37,832 bases of DNA from positions 1 through 37,832 of the IMG/VR virus record IMGVR_UViG_3300037460_000303, one strand, 5' to 3'. The notes beneath the pieces are model-generated. The model saw only the letters and a list, made by a program, of their open reading frames with translations, was not told the origin of the DNA and made no database searches. This document shows, piece by piece, positions 22,372-30,590 of this stretch. Source of the stretch: a virus. Made by a program: the position numbers and the translations under genes. How positions within the stretch are numbered: the first letter of the stretch is position 1; each line of letters opens with the position of its first letter.

Positions 22372-23802
22372 CTATATAAAAAGCATTTCCCATTCATCGT
22401 CATCGGTACCGGTACACATAGCTTCGACCTCAAGGCTAGTAATACCGTCTTTTTCACCTACGGGCAATGCTGCGAACTCAAGAGAATCAGCAAAGAACCA
22501 GACTAATTTGTCCAAAACTGTACCGACGCTCATTTGTAGTGCAACCTTAGTTCCTTGATCTAATTTATCAAAGAAATCAAAGGTAGCGGCCAGTTCATGC
22601 TCACAGCTAAGAGTGATTTTAGGCTCTCTTGAGGTAAGTTTGGCCCCTTCGATACCAGAATCACCAGTGGCGTTTCCGTTTTCACGTTGAACGATATTGT
22701 TTCCCATATCGAAATTAATACCAGAGAAAACAGGCTCAAAAGCATCTAGTTTAAGCTGAGAGTTTTTTACAATTGGAGGTGCCTCAGTTTCTTTTATGGT
22801 CACGGTCATTGTTTTATCGCCGATATCTTCTTTAGGGCCCTCAAATGCGAAATCAAGAAACATCGCTTTGTTTGCGGCAGCCTCAAAACTCATATTAGCC
22901 ATTGCGGAGCGAGAGCCCCAGTGGAAGCCATCGTTTTCAAAATCAACAGTCGCAACTTCATGGCAGCCTGAGAATGGTTTAACCGCAAAACCTTTTACGG
23001 TAGGGGCAAGAGCTGAAGTTGTAGTCGCCCCGCTTATACTACCCGTTAAAACCTCACCAGAAACAAAAGTACCGGAAATTATATCAAAATGAATTTTTAA
23101 CTCACCATTTAGAACAGGTTTCAATACTCGCCCAGTGGCTCCACTTGTCGTACCGGTTATGATATCACCTCTTACAAATTTGTTTCCTGTTATGGCTCCA
23201 ATCGTAATACATGATAAAGCCCTATAACCACAACCAGAGGCAATCAAAGACCATGCGAATTCAAGATCTCTTTGAATGTAACCCACAGCGGTAGAATCGG
23301 ACAAATCATCACCAGTGTCTGAATCTTTGTTTGGGTTAATGATTTCGATTACGTCAGAACCGTCATCCACATTTGTTATCAAAAAAGTACCGTTATTTAT
23401 TGGATTTACGGCATTTATTACGGTGTAATACATACCTGGCAAAACATTGGAAAAATCTTCGCTACCATCATGAGATATATTATGAATGAAATCCGCGTCC
23501 CATCTAATTTGATCAATACCCATACCCTCAAGACTCGCCTCAACCCCATAGAAATCATCTGGCGTATTAGCCTCAACTCTGAAAGTAGTGTTAATTGCTT
23601 TTGTTGATTCTAGTGATCCGATATTAGATAAAGAAGCAAGAGCAATATCTCTTTTTTCTCTAGGTGCGTTATATTCGGGTGTTGCACCGGCATAAACGCG
23701 CGCTCGACCATCATTAGGTATTAATGAAACCGCTGTACCTGGTACATCTTCTATTCGGCCTAAAACGATTATTTTTCTTGATAACAATGGGCAATTTGAC
23801 AT
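22372..23802 (-). CDS. Major tail tube protein with large insert
   Basis: 476 residues, long for a tail tube protein. N-terminal IVLGRIEDVPGTAVSLIPND is a typical start; a central region contains GDIITGTTSGATGRV and GEVLTGSISGATTTS, a repeated element found in phage structural proteins; and the C-terminal part (SCEHELAATFDFFDKLDQGTKVAL) is compatible with a tube domain. Directly upstream of the tail chaperones, the standard place. The SD is AGGGG. Confidence 0.75.
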   Translation of the reverse strand: MSNCPLLSRKIIVLGRIEDVPGTAVSLIPNDGRARVYAGATPEYNAPREKRDIALASLSNIGSLESTKAINTTFRVEANTPDDFYGVEASLEGMGIDQIRWDADFIHNISHDGSEDFSNVLPGMYYTVINAVNPINNGTFLITNVDDGSDVIEIINPNKDSDTGDDLSDSTAVGYIQRDLEFAWSLIASGCGYRALSCITIGAITGNKFVRGDIITGTTSGATGRVLKPVLNGELKIHFDIISGTFVSGEVLTGSISGATTTSALAPTVKGFAVKPFSGCHEVATVDFENDGFHWGSRSAMANMSFEAAANKAMFLDFAFEGPKEDIGDKTMTVTIKETEAPPIVKNSQLKLDAFEPVFSGINFDMGNNIVQRENGNATGDSGIEGAKLTSREPKITLSCEHELAATFDFFDKLDQGTKVALQMSVGTVLDKLVWFFADSLEFAALPVGEKDGITSLEVEAMCTGTDDDEWEMLFI

Positions 23803-23817
23803 TATGCACCCCTATGA

Positions 23818-24276
23818 TTAAATGGTTTCACTTGGTTCACTTCTTTTGACTCTGTAATCGATTTCCCATTCCATTTCAATACGACCTGGACGGGCAACAA
23901 TGTTTGTAAAAAATCTTTGGTCATTGAGTAAATCGGCTTTGGTCCAACCTTTGTCCTGTAAATCGGCGTGGCCCGCCTCAAGTACTCTTTGAAAGTCTTG
24001 CAATACTTTTGACAAAGCGAGCCTAGAATCTGGCTCTGTAACATTGTCCACGGTAATAATAAATTTGGCTGTGAGCGTGGCCGAATATGAATCAACCATT
24101 TGCTCATCAGCATCGAGAAAGTCCTCGTCGGTATAGTCTGTTTTAACATTTGGATATGTTTTTGAATTAGGTTTAAACTGATTGATATCATCATAATCAA
24201 AATTAAACCCCGTCCCAATAGACATGGCATCAATCTGTGAATCAATTTCGCTTGTAATATCATTTTTAATAGTCAT
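23818..24276 (-). CDS. Tail terminator / connector-like protein
   Basis: 152 residues, acidic near the start (NFDYDDINQFKP) with a closing KDQRFFTNIVARPGRIEMEWEIDYRVKR-like beta end. It lies between the gp37-like gene and tail tube, where tail terminators or head-tail joining proteins occur. A second long frame overlapping here (23802-24263) is Met/Leu-rich with implausible composition and is treated as a shadow. The start overlaps the previous stop (ATGA). Confidence 0.65.
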   Translation of the reverse strand: MTIKNDITSEIDSQIDAMSIGTGFNFDYDDINQFKPNSKTYPNVKTDYTDEDFLDADEQMVDSYSATLTAKFIITVDNVTEPDSRLALSKVLQDFQRVLEAGHADLQDKGWTKADLLNDQRFFTNIVARPGRIEMEWEIDYRVKRSEPSETI

Positions 24277-24719
24277 TCTTGAGACTCTTCAATAGTGTTA
24301 CCCATTGTGATCTGGTAAATATAATACTGGGCCTCGCGCCCTAAAAAACTGCGGTCAATTGGAAACATGTAACTGGAATCTTCAAAGCCATCTGGTGTAA
24401 AGCCTGATAGGACTCTGAGAATTTCCTGGGATACATCGTAAATCCCCTCTTGATTCGATTGTTTCCTTAAATTTTTCTTAATAATGTTGAATTGCCATGT
24501 ATAAGCGGCTTGCTGAGTAAGTACCGTTTGGTTATTACCTTCGGGTGGTTCCCAGAAACTAGATTGAAACGCAACTAAAATAGCCCCGCCTTTGTGCTTC
24601 ATTTGTCCGATATAGTTATCAAAACTTTCTGGATACGATCTAATTTCAATGCTCTTATTGGGCAATAGATCGGCCTGAAGCTTTGCTATGATCTTTTCTT
24701 CGTAGTCGTTTAAATCCAT
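24273..24719 (-). CDS. Mu gp37-like (DUF1834-like) head-tail protein
   Basis: 148 residues. It follows the DUF1320 protein with a TAATG overlap exactly as Mu gp37 follows gp36. It starts MDLNDYEEKIIAKLQADL, has GGAILVAFQSSFWEPPE and a segment YDVSQEILRVLSGF, consistent with the family that joins head and tail. Assignment is by order plus a general match of pattern. Confidence 0.65.
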   Translation of the reverse strand: MDLNDYEEKIIAKLQADLLPNKSIEIRSYPESFDNYIGQMKHKGGAILVAFQSSFWEPPEGNNQTVLTQQAAYTWQFNIIKKNLRKQSNQEGIYDVSQEILRVLSGFTPDGFEDSSYMFPIDRSFLGREAQYYIYQITMGNTIEESQE

Positions 24720-25198
24720 TAGCAGGGCCCGTTATAATAACCGTCTAAGAAGCCTTTACCATCCGGTTGGCTTACGAATATCTGAGATTTACCGGCTGTG
24801 CTGCCTTGACCAGATCCTTTATAAATACCGGCTGTGTTAGCTGTGCTAGTTGGATCATCAATTAAAAGAGTACCGGCCTGGACCATACCAAGCTTTTTGC
24901 GAACATCCTCAATATCATCTCTAAGAACATCAGGGATCTCAAGGTTTATTCTTCTTCGATATAATTGGTAAATGGCCAGTGAAACCGACCAATCCTTAAC
25001 CGCTAGAGCAACGGTAGAAGTTACGGGCAAATCATGTTTGCCTCGTAAGTATGTATTAATTTCGTTATCTGCGCGTTCTATAGCGGAGGTAATCTTTGCG
25101 TCGTCTACGGTATCAACAGGATCAGAATCATCAGTCAGTTGAATTAAATCATCGTCTGAAAGAATCTCCTGAATATCCGATTTAGTACTGTAAGCCAC
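24719..25198 (-). CDS. DUF1320 (Mu gp36-like) head completion protein
   Basis: 159 residues with the DUF1320 pattern: YSTKSDIQEILSDDDLIQLTDD at the N-terminus, AIERADNEINTYLRGKHDLP, then LAIYQLYRRRINLEIPDVLRDD. The C-terminal 40 residues are Gly/Ser-rich and flexible. Mu gp36 is a head-tail connector. It lies directly downstream of the major capsid gene. Confidence 0.85.
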   Translation of the reverse strand: MAYSTKSDIQEILSDDDLIQLTDDSDPVDTVDDAKITSAIERADNEINTYLRGKHDLPVTSTVALAVKDWSVSLAIYQLYRRRINLEIPDVLRDDIEDVRKKLGMVQAGTLLIDDPTSTANTAGIYKGSGQGSTAGKSQIFVSQPDGKGFLDGYYNGPC

Positions 25199-25219
25199 AA
25201 AGCATTTACCTCAGTTATA

Positions 25220-26200
25220 CTATGTTAATATTGTGTCGATCCAAAGATAACCGGCAGAATTGGCAGTAACTACTGTGCCAGTTTCTTCCATTGAATCATA
25301 TACATGGCCTTTCTTTTCGTTATGCCAATAGCTCTCAGTGATACGAACTTGTTTGTTATCAAGTTTTGATCTAGTCTGAACACCGGCGTTAAGTTTTTTA
25401 CGGCCAGGACCTTGAAAGGCGTATAAGAAAGCAGAACCCTTAGTATCGTTCTTTTCCCAAATGTATTGACCTGCATAAGCATCGGTTGAACCGGCATCGG
25501 CTGTATTCATAACAGCTCCACCAACTACAACACTACCAATTTGGAGAATGTTTGCTAATGAATCGGCTGTAAGTGAATCACGGCCTACATATTTAAGCTG
25601 TTCTCTCATATCGTCAATTCGTTTGATTGCTTGCATAGTGCCGAAATCAAGCATTAATCTAAGAGATTTAGGGTTTACACCTTCTCTTTTAAGTTTAGAA
25701 AGGGCTACATCAAAATCAGCTAAGAAAGTAGATGTAGAAGGGGCGAGCCATGAACCGGCCTGATCTTTTCCACCGGCTACACCGTCGGACCAAGTATCAG
25801 CAAAAATCGCTTCAGCAACTCTGATCTCACGACCTAAGTCTAAATCTTTTGAATTCTTTTCGATTGAATCAGTGGCTAATTCGATAGGGGGTGATTGTCC
25901 GTTAGGAATACCCGCATCTCGAAGATCTTCACGTGTGATCATATCAGAAGCCGCATATTGTTTGGTATTGGCATCGACGGTATCACGTTCAACCTGAGTA
26001 GTTTTGATTCTAGTACCTGGCGCACGTTCTGAGGCTCCGCTTTGGAACTGTTCACCCTTGTTATAACGTGTAATTTTTTGTTTTGGGCTCATGAGTTCAA
26101 TCATGGGGAAAACTTCTTTATTGATCAATTCGCTGTCGTGAAATTTGACAGAAATATCTTGTGCGTGTCCGACTAGAACTTCTACATTTTGACCACTCAT
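25220..26200 (-). CDS. Major capsid protein (HK97-fold, inferred)
   Basis: The 326-residue protein has typical capsid features: an N-terminal arm, an E-loop-like segment with basic residues (YNKGEQFQSGASERAPGTRIKTTQVERD), an A-domain like end (LNAGVQTRSKLDNKQVRITESYWHNEKKG), and GYLWIDTIL at the C-terminus. It is downstream of the decoration-protein gene and upstream of the DUF1320 connector, like gpT in Mu. Its length is close to Mu T. No direct homology test was possible. Confidence 0.8.
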   Translation of the reverse strand: MSGQNVEVLVGHAQDISVKFHDSELINKEVFPMIELMSPKQKITRYNKGEQFQSGASERAPGTRIKTTQVERDTVDANTKQYAASDMITREDLRDAGIPNGQSPPIELATDSIEKNSKDLDLGREIRVAEAIFADTWSDGVAGGKDQAGSWLAPSTSTFLADFDVALSKLKREGVNPKSLRLMLDFGTMQAIKRIDDMREQLKYVGRDSLTADSLANILQIGSVVVGGAVMNTADAGSTDAYAGQYIWEKNDTKGSAFLYAFQGPGRKKLNAGVQTRSKLDNKQVRITESYWHNEKKGHVYDSMEETGTVVTANSAGYLWIDTILT

Positions 26201-26262
26201 TTTGATAACCTCTTATTTTGTTGTTGTGAAAACCGTTTAATTAAATAATTTAAAAGACTTGA

Positions 26263-26643
26263 TTAAGCTGTTGTGCCGCCTCTAGTTAGGTGAATAATAG
26301 AATACTTGTCTAGTGCGCTTCCACCTTCGTCAGCTTGACCCACTTCACGCTTGCCTGAAGCTGATGTAATAGCTTTACCGGCTGCGTCAGAAGCAACTAC
26401 AGCCCCGTTTGCGACTGCGGCACCAGAAAGAACTCGAACTACATTACCAGAATTTTGCAAATGAACTTCAACAGATTCGCCTTGTGCGACGGTTTTTGAA
26501 GCTACGCCCTTGATCTCTTCGCCATCACCACAGGTAACGACTTCGCCATTGGAATCCAATTTAACAAAGGTATCCGCGACAATAGCAGCGCCCGCAATGT
26601 AAGTGAGTGATTTTTCTTCTGATACTTTTCTGCCTTGTCCCAT
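26263..26643 (-). CDS. Capsid decoration / cement protein
   Basis: 126 residues rich in Ala, Gly, Val and Ser, with alternating strands (TYIAGAAIVADTFVKLDSNGEVVTCGDGEEIKGVAS...). This is the usual composition of DUF2190-like or head-decoration proteins encoded between the protease/scaffold and major capsid genes. It would bind outside the capsid. The SD is AGAGG, 10 bases before ATG. Confidence 0.7.
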   Translation of the reverse strand: MGQGRKVSEEKSLTYIAGAAIVADTFVKLDSNGEVVTCGDGEEIKGVASKTVAQGESVEVHLQNSGNVVRVLSGAAVANGAVVASDAAGKAITSASGKREVGQADEGGSALDKYSIIHLTRGGTTA

Positions 26644-26706
26644 GATAAGAGCCTCTTTTTAAATTGTAAATTCGTTATTTGTTAATAATTTGTTCTAATC
26701 TCTTGA

Positions 26707-27240
26707 TTAAACTGAAGCTTTGAAAAGTCCAGGTTCTTTTTCTTGTAATTTTTTGATTGATTCGCCGTAAGTGCCACCGTCTTTTTCTTGGATAGCCGAG
26801 GCTTTTTCTTTGATTTGAGCTTCTATTGAAGCGGCTGCTTCGCTAACTTCGCCAAATACTGTGCCTGGTGTTACGCTTGCTTTCTTGTTCTCAAGGCTCA
26901 ATTTGTAATTTTCTAGAGGTGTTCGAGATACTGTTTCGTCACCTTCTTTAAATTCTTGAGCGGCTTGGCCATCTAAAGCCTTAACGGTCATAAGAATAGA
27001 TTGCTTTTCAGCAGGGTCGATTTTTCCATCAGAAACCAATTTTTCAGCAAAAGCGTTGTGCTCTGCGTCTTTTTTCTCAGATTCAATGGTATCAATGCTT
27101 GTTTGAAGCTCTTTGCTCTTAGCTTCTGAGGCCACAAGTTTTTCAGAAAACTCGCCTGATTCAATTGTTTTGGCTTCTAAGTCAGCTTTTAGTGAAGTGA
27201 CTTCAATTTCTTGTAATTTAAATGCTGCTTCGTAATCCAT
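26707..27240 (-). CDS. Nested scaffold protein (Mu gpZ-like)
   Basis: In-frame ATG 27240 (MDYEAAFKLQ) within the protease gene is preceded by TGAGGATC about eight bases upstream, a good SD. It would give a 177-residue coiled-coil protein equal to the scaffold half, as Mu makes gpZ from gene I. The nested arrangement is supported by the SD, not by expression data. Confidence 0.6.
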   Translation of the reverse strand: MDYEAAFKLQEIEVTSLKADLEAKTIESGEFSEKLVASEAKSKELQTSIDTIESEKKDAEHNAFAEKLVSDGKIDPAEKQSILMTVKALDGQAAQEFKEGDETVSRTPLENYKLSLENKKASVTPGTVFGEVSEAAASIEAQIKEKASAIQEKDGGTYGESIKKLQEKEPGLFKASV

Positions 27241-27882
27241 TTTTTGATCCTCATTTGGGGTTTCTTTGAAAGTTTCCATTACTTTTGGTTCGGTAATTCT
27301 GGTTTGCTTAAGGTCATCTATTGAGAACTGAGATATAATACTGTCAGCCGTTTCGAGCCCTTTTTCACCTATCATGAAATCACGCATGCTTTGAAACATT
27401 CTTCCAACCGTTCTAAGGCCGAAAGCCGCGTCCATTTCAGCAAATTCAACGTCAATTTCAGCAAATTCGATAGTCTGAATATCTTCGCTTTCTGAATACG
27501 CGAAATCTGGCATACCTTTAACGGCAACCGGAGCACCACCAAAAAACCCAACATGCTTTAAGGATTTGTTTCCTCTAAGAGCAATTGATCGATGTTTAAA
27601 ATTCTTTCTTTTTAGAGCTTCGCCAAATTCCTCTGTAATATCTGACATCCTAGCGAAAAGCTTCTTACCCTTGCGAAATAATTCGTTTGGTTCAAACCAC
27701 GCGTAAGCGGGTGAGTTTTCTTTAGGGTGACCGATTACAGCCGGAACCGAATCTTTCATTTCGTTCGTGGCTTCGATTATTTGATCTAGATCCGCTTCAG
27801 TCCACGTTTGAGTATTCCCAGCGCCATCCGTTTGCTTACCGGCTCTGAATATTTCCATTGTGACTGTTTTGGTCTTGCTCAT
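26707..27882 (-). CDS. Mu gpI-like prohead protease with C-terminal scaffold
   Basis: 391 residues. The N-terminal half (about 1-140) is the Mu-like protease domain: AVIGHPKENSPAYAW supplies the His, FKHRSIALRG the Ser. The C-terminal half from about residue 215 is a coiled coil (LKADLEAKTIESGEFSEKLVASEAKSKELQTSIDTIESEKKDAEH), as for a scaffold. In Mu, gpZ is made from an internal start of gene I. An ATG at 27240 has its own SD here. The gene starts the leftward late operon. No SD was found before ATG 27882, so translation of the first gene may be unusual or depend on another start. Confidence 0.85.
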   Translation of the reverse strand: MSKTKTVTMEIFRAGKQTDGAGNTQTWTEADLDQIIEATNEMKDSVPAVIGHPKENSPAYAWFEPNELFRKGKKLFARMSDITEEFGEALKRKNFKHRSIALRGNKSLKHVGFFGGAPVAVKGMPDFAYSESEDIQTIEFAEIDVEFAEMDAAFGLRTVGRMFQSMRDFMIGEKGLETADSIISQFSIDDLKQTRITEPKVMETFKETPNEDQKMDYEAAFKLQEIEVTSLKADLEAKTIESGEFSEKLVASEAKSKELQTSIDTIESEKKDAEHNAFAEKLVSDGKIDPAEKQSILMTVKALDGQAAQEFKEGDETVSRTPLENYKLSLENKKASVTPGTVFGEVSEAAASIEAQIKEKASAIQEKDGGTYGESIKKLQEKEPGLFKASV

Positions 27883-27932
27883 TATGAAGATTAAATTAAA
27901 ACAAGTTTTTTTGCGCTCCTACGACAAAACGC

Positions 27933-27961
27933 TAGTCAATGGCACTGAATAATTGTATACT
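27933..27961 (+). promoter_or_regulatory. Rightward promoter for the accessory block
   Basis: TAGTCA (27933-27938), 17-base spacer, TATACT (27956-27961) on the plus strand. The first gene with an SD follows at 28031. The region between 27883 and 27932 serves the opposite, leftward late operon and shows no clear -35/-10 pair, so activator control of that side is possible. Confidence 0.55.
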
Positions 27962-28030
27962 GTAGTTAAGATTAAGAACTGCTATGAAAATCGAAAACAT
28001 TTAAAGAGAGAAAGGGCATAAGGGGGTAGG

Positions 28031-28204
28031 ATGCTAGATCCGTTCACAATGCAAGAGGCCACGCCAGAGCGCGAGGCTGAAATCAGACAGAACCAGAAAG
28101 ATTTTTTATTCGGTAGTGAGAATAACAATGATATGTACAAGTTCAAAGACGATAACACGCACCAGGGCAAGAATATAAAGCCTAGACGGTATAGGAGGGG
28201 GTAG
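28031..28204 (+). CDS. Small hydrophilic protein, 57 residues
   Basis: ATG 28031 follows AGGGGGTAGG, a strong G-rich SD. Product: MLDPFTMQEATPEREAEI at the N-terminus, then NQKDFLFGSENN and a basic end (KNIKPRRYRRG). No family is recognised. The end of the gene (TATAGGAGGGGGTAG) supplies the SD for the next ORF. Confidence 0.6.
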   Translation: MLDPFTMQEATPEREAEIRQNQKDFLFGSENNNDMYKFKDDNTHQGKNIKPRRYRRG

Positions 28205-28207
28205 GGT

Positions 28208-28279
28208 ATGGAACTACAAAATGGCACTGGGAGAGGTTTATTTAACACACAATCTAACAGAGTATTTGAAAACAATTAA
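28208..28279 (+). CDS. Possible 23-residue peptide
   Basis: ATG 28208 follows AGGAGGGGGTAGGGT and is in frame to TAA 28277-28279. It ends just before the SD of the ParB-like gene. The peptide (NGTGRGLFNTQSNR region) has no recognisable feature. It may be a leader or merely a spacer. Confidence 0.3.
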   Translation: MELQNGTGRGLFNTQSNRVFENN

Positions 28280-28288
28280 GGAGAGAAT

Positions 28289-28717
28289 ATGGATTACAAA
28301 AGACAAGATATTAACACACTACTTTCAGATATACAAGGGTTTATGGACTCTTATGAAAGTCTAACTACAAAAATGGAGTTTATAAACGATGTAAGAGAAT
28401 ATATTCATGAAAATGGGCCATTCAAAAATGAACCGGTAGATTTTGTAAGGTGGGTTGTTACAGATGATGTAATAGCTAATGAGTATAACCCTAATAAGGT
28501 CGCACCTCCTGAGATGGAATTATTAGAAGTGAGTATAATGAATGATGGATATACTCAACCTATTGTTACATGGCCTAATAATGATAAATCAGAGGTTGTG
28601 GATGGTTTTCACAGAAGTAGGGTTGGTAGAGAGTCTGCTATTGTTAAAGAAAGGATCATGGGGTTTTTGCCAACAGTAGCTATAAGAAATGAGCAGGCAA
28701 GCAAAAATCAATCTTAA
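28289..28717 (+). CDS. ParB/sulfiredoxin-fold N-terminal domain protein, apparently truncated
   Basis: The 142-residue product has a helical lead and then a ParB-type nuclease-fold core: VRWVVTDDVIANEYNPNKVAPPEMELLEVSIMNDG, YTQPIVTWPN, and VVDGFHRSRVGRES. Phage proteins of this type usually continue after a stretch like GFLPTVAIRN into TIRHNRARG and a helical domain. Here the frame stops at ASKNQS, so the C-terminal part seems lost, right where the methyltransferase segment begins. The SD AAGGAGAG precedes ATG 28289. Confidence 0.7.
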   Translation: MDYKRQDINTLLSDIQGFMDSYESLTTKMEFINDVREYIHENGPFKNEPVDFVRWVVTDDVIANEYNPNKVAPPEMELLEVSIMNDGYTQPIVTWPNNDKSEVVDGFHRSRVGRESAIVKERIMGFLPTVAIRNEQASKNQS

Positions 28718-28811
28718 AGGATTTCCAACTGATTCAAAACCCGAATAATTGTGGAGACAATAAAACCTAAGCTACTTATCAATTTAATATGGAACAAAAG
28801 GGAGTTAGTTT

Positions 28812-28871
28812 ATGGCTTGTAGCGATGGCAAAATTTCTATCTTTTTAAAAATGTTCCAAACTGTCAGGTAA
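28812..28871 (+). CDS. Possible 19-residue leader peptide
   Basis: ATG 28812 has SD GGGAG and runs 20 codons (stop at 28869-28871), within the 247-base gap between the ParB-like gene and the methyltransferase. It ends inside a short hairpin with a T-run. It could be a leader or a remnant of a lost gene; not recognised. Confidence 0.25.
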   Translation: MACSDGKISIFLKMFQTVR

Positions 28872-28889
28872 ACCACCTAGGTTTATTTT
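28869..28889 (+). terminator. Weak rightward terminator
   Basis: TAAACC, loop ACCTA, GGTTTA, then TTTT. The stem is only six bases and AT-rich, so its efficiency is doubtful. It would separate the ParB-like gene from the methyltransferase promoter. Confidence 0.35.
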
Positions 28890-28921
28890 AAAGAACAAAA
28901 CCTGTAAATTGAAATTTATTA

Positions 28922-28951
28922 TTGAGTTTCATTTTAAATAAGAGCTAGTAT
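28922..28951 (+). promoter_or_regulatory. Methyltransferase promoter
   Basis: TTGAGT (28922-28927), 18 bases, TAGTAT (28946-28951). It lies about 30 bases before the TTG start of the methyltransferase and is consistent with the gene being its own transcription unit. Confidence 0.5.
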
Positions 28952-28982
28952 TTTTTAAACATTATTGAAGAGGCTAACGAAC

Positions 28983-29984
28983 TTGAAAAGTAAAACAAAA
29001 AAACCTATTACTTTTATTGATTTATTTGCCGGTATTGGTGGGTTTCGATTGGCCTTTGAAAAATATGGTGGCAAATGTGTTTTTTCAAGTGAATGGGATA
29101 AATACGCTCAACAAACATATGAATATAATTTTGGTGAAAAACCTCATGGCGATATTTGTGAAATAAACAAAAGCGACATTCCTAAACATGATATTCTTTG
29201 TGGGGGATTTCCATGTCAACCTTTTTCTCTAGCAGGTGTCTCCAAAAAAAACTCAATGGGGCGAGAACACGGTTTTAAAGATAAAACCCAAGGCACCTTA
29301 TTTTTTGAAATTAAAGAAATCCTTCGGCTTAAGAGACCTAAGGCATTTATGCTAGAGAATGTAAAGAATTTAATTTCACACGATAGTGGCAAAACTTTTA
29401 AAACGATAATGGAATCCCTTGAGGACGATTTGAACTACACAGTAAATTGGAAAGTTGTGGACGGGTCAAAATGGGTTCCACAACACCGTGAAAGGATTTT
29501 TATTGTTGGGTATGACAATAATAGATTTGACCTCACTAAAGATATGATTAAAATTCCTGATAGACCAAATGCTCGCTATGTCTATAAACCTTTAAATGAA
29601 ATAATTAAAAAAGATGTTGAAGGGTATACTGTTGGTCCTGGAACTTGGGATACACTTGTTAGACATAAAAAACATCATGCTTTAAAAGGAAATGGATTTG
29701 GCTATGGGTTACATTCTATACCGATCCAAAATGATGTAATTACAAGGACCATTTCTGCTAGATATCATAAAGATGGCGCAGAAGTGCTGATTGAACAGCC
29801 AGGTAATAGACCAAGAAGGTTGACTATTGAAGAGGCAATGCAGCTACAGGGCTATGATCCTAAAAGTTTTCATTTTCCAGTTTCTATGACCCAATCGTAC
29901 AGACAAATAGGCAATAGCGTTGTAGTGCCTGCTGTCAAGGCCACAGCAAATGAGATCATCAAACTTTTAAAAAAACTAGCATAG
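28983..29984 (+). CDS. DNA C5-cytosine methyltransferase
   Basis: All main C5-methylase motifs are present in order: motif I FIDLFAGIGGFRLAFE, motif IV GGFPCQPFSLAG (catalytic Cys78), motif VI LENVKNL, motif VIII QHRERIFIVGYD, then a target-recognition region and motifs IX-X (RPRRLTIEEAMQLQGYD, QIGNSVVVPAVKA). It transfers a methyl group from SAM to cytosine C5. TTG 28983 is preferred because AAGAGG lies nine bases upstream; an in-frame TTG at 28965 has no SD. The product has 333 residues. No restriction endonuclease is adjacent; the next gene is a helicase fragment. The recognition sequence is unknown. Confidence 0.92.
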   Translation: MKSKTKKPITFIDLFAGIGGFRLAFEKYGGKCVFSSEWDKYAQQTYEYNFGEKPHGDICEINKSDIPKHDILCGGFPCQPFSLAGVSKKNSMGREHGFKDKTQGTLFFEIKEILRLKRPKAFMLENVKNLISHDSGKTFKTIMESLEDDLNYTVNWKVVDGSKWVPQHRERIFIVGYDNNRFDLTKDMIKIPDRPNARYVYKPLNEIIKKDVEGYTVGPGTWDTLVRHKKHHALKGNGFGYGLHSIPIQNDVITRTISARYHKDGAEVLIEQPGNRPRRLTIEEAMQLQGYDPKSFHFPVSMTQSYRQIGNSVVVPAVKATANEIIKLLKKLA

Positions 29985-29996
29985 TTAACTAATTAA

Positions 29997-30590
29997 ATGG
30001 ATGTAGCAACCTGGCATATAGTTGATAACACATTAGTGCTAAAAAGTAATGGACTGCTTTACCAGCCGACTTCGAGTGAAATAGTTGGAATTCAATTTAA
30101 AAATAAACCTATAAAAACAGACGGCCATCAGCTTTGTGAGAAACCTTCCCGACATTTACCTAAACTAAAACTTCATAGGTTTCCACTACCAATTAGGCTA
30201 GTAATAAGATTCTCAAGAAGCCGTACTACCAAGCCACAAGTAGGAATAATCGCCAAACTGAGACAATCAGAAATAAAGGTGGAGGATTCTAATTATGACC
30301 ATTTAATTTATGAAAACGAATGGCATCCACTGGACAACGATAGTTTAACAGATATTAAAAAAGTTCTAGTTGAATGTGAAGTTAAGCAGCTTACAAATAT
30401 AACGATGAAACAATGTTTGTCATTAATGAAATCTGGTAGCGATTTAATTGCAATAGAATATACAGATGTTCAAGGGAATAACTCCCCTACTACACTTAGC
30501 GAATTTGATACAAATAAAATTGATGCAACATTATATCCCTACCAAACTAGTGGGGTAAATTGGCTGTTCAATGGTTTGGCGATGAGATAG
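29997..30590 (+). CDS. SNF2-type helicase N-terminal fragment
   Basis: The 197-residue product has an N-terminal domain of unknown fold. It ends with ATLYPYQTSGVNWLFNGLAMR, which matches the start of SNF2 helicases (L-x-PYQ-x2-GV-x-WL, Q-motif region). The Walker A motif and all later helicase motifs are missing because the frame stops here, and the downstream bases continue a different frame. No SD is visible, and it lies 12 bases after the methyltransferase. It may be the remains of a methylase-helicase locus. I could not identify the intact system. Confidence 0.6.
   Translation: MDVATWHIVDNTLVLKSNGLLYQPTSSEIVGIQFKNKPIKTDGHQLCEKPSRHLPKLKLHRFPLPIRLVIRFSRSRTTKPQVGIIAKLRQSEIKVEDSNYDHLIYENEWHPLDNDSLTDIKKVLVECEVKQLTNITMKQCLSLMKSGSDLIAIEYTDVQGNNSPTTLSEFDTNKIDATLYPYQTSGVNWLFNGLAMR

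Noticed and set aside
23802-24263. Long minus-strand frame of 153 residues
   Set aside because: It lies in another frame over the 23818-24276 gene, is Met/Leu/Pro-rich without domain pattern and has no SD; the alternative frame fits the operon overlaps.
27982-28275. 97-residue minus-strand frame
   Set aside because: Opposite to two small rightward ORFs with strong SDs; hydrophobic, Cys/Leu-rich shadow.
28983-29984. Complete type II restriction-modification system
   Set aside because: No endonuclease gene is adjacent; the downstream gene is a truncated helicase-like fragment.
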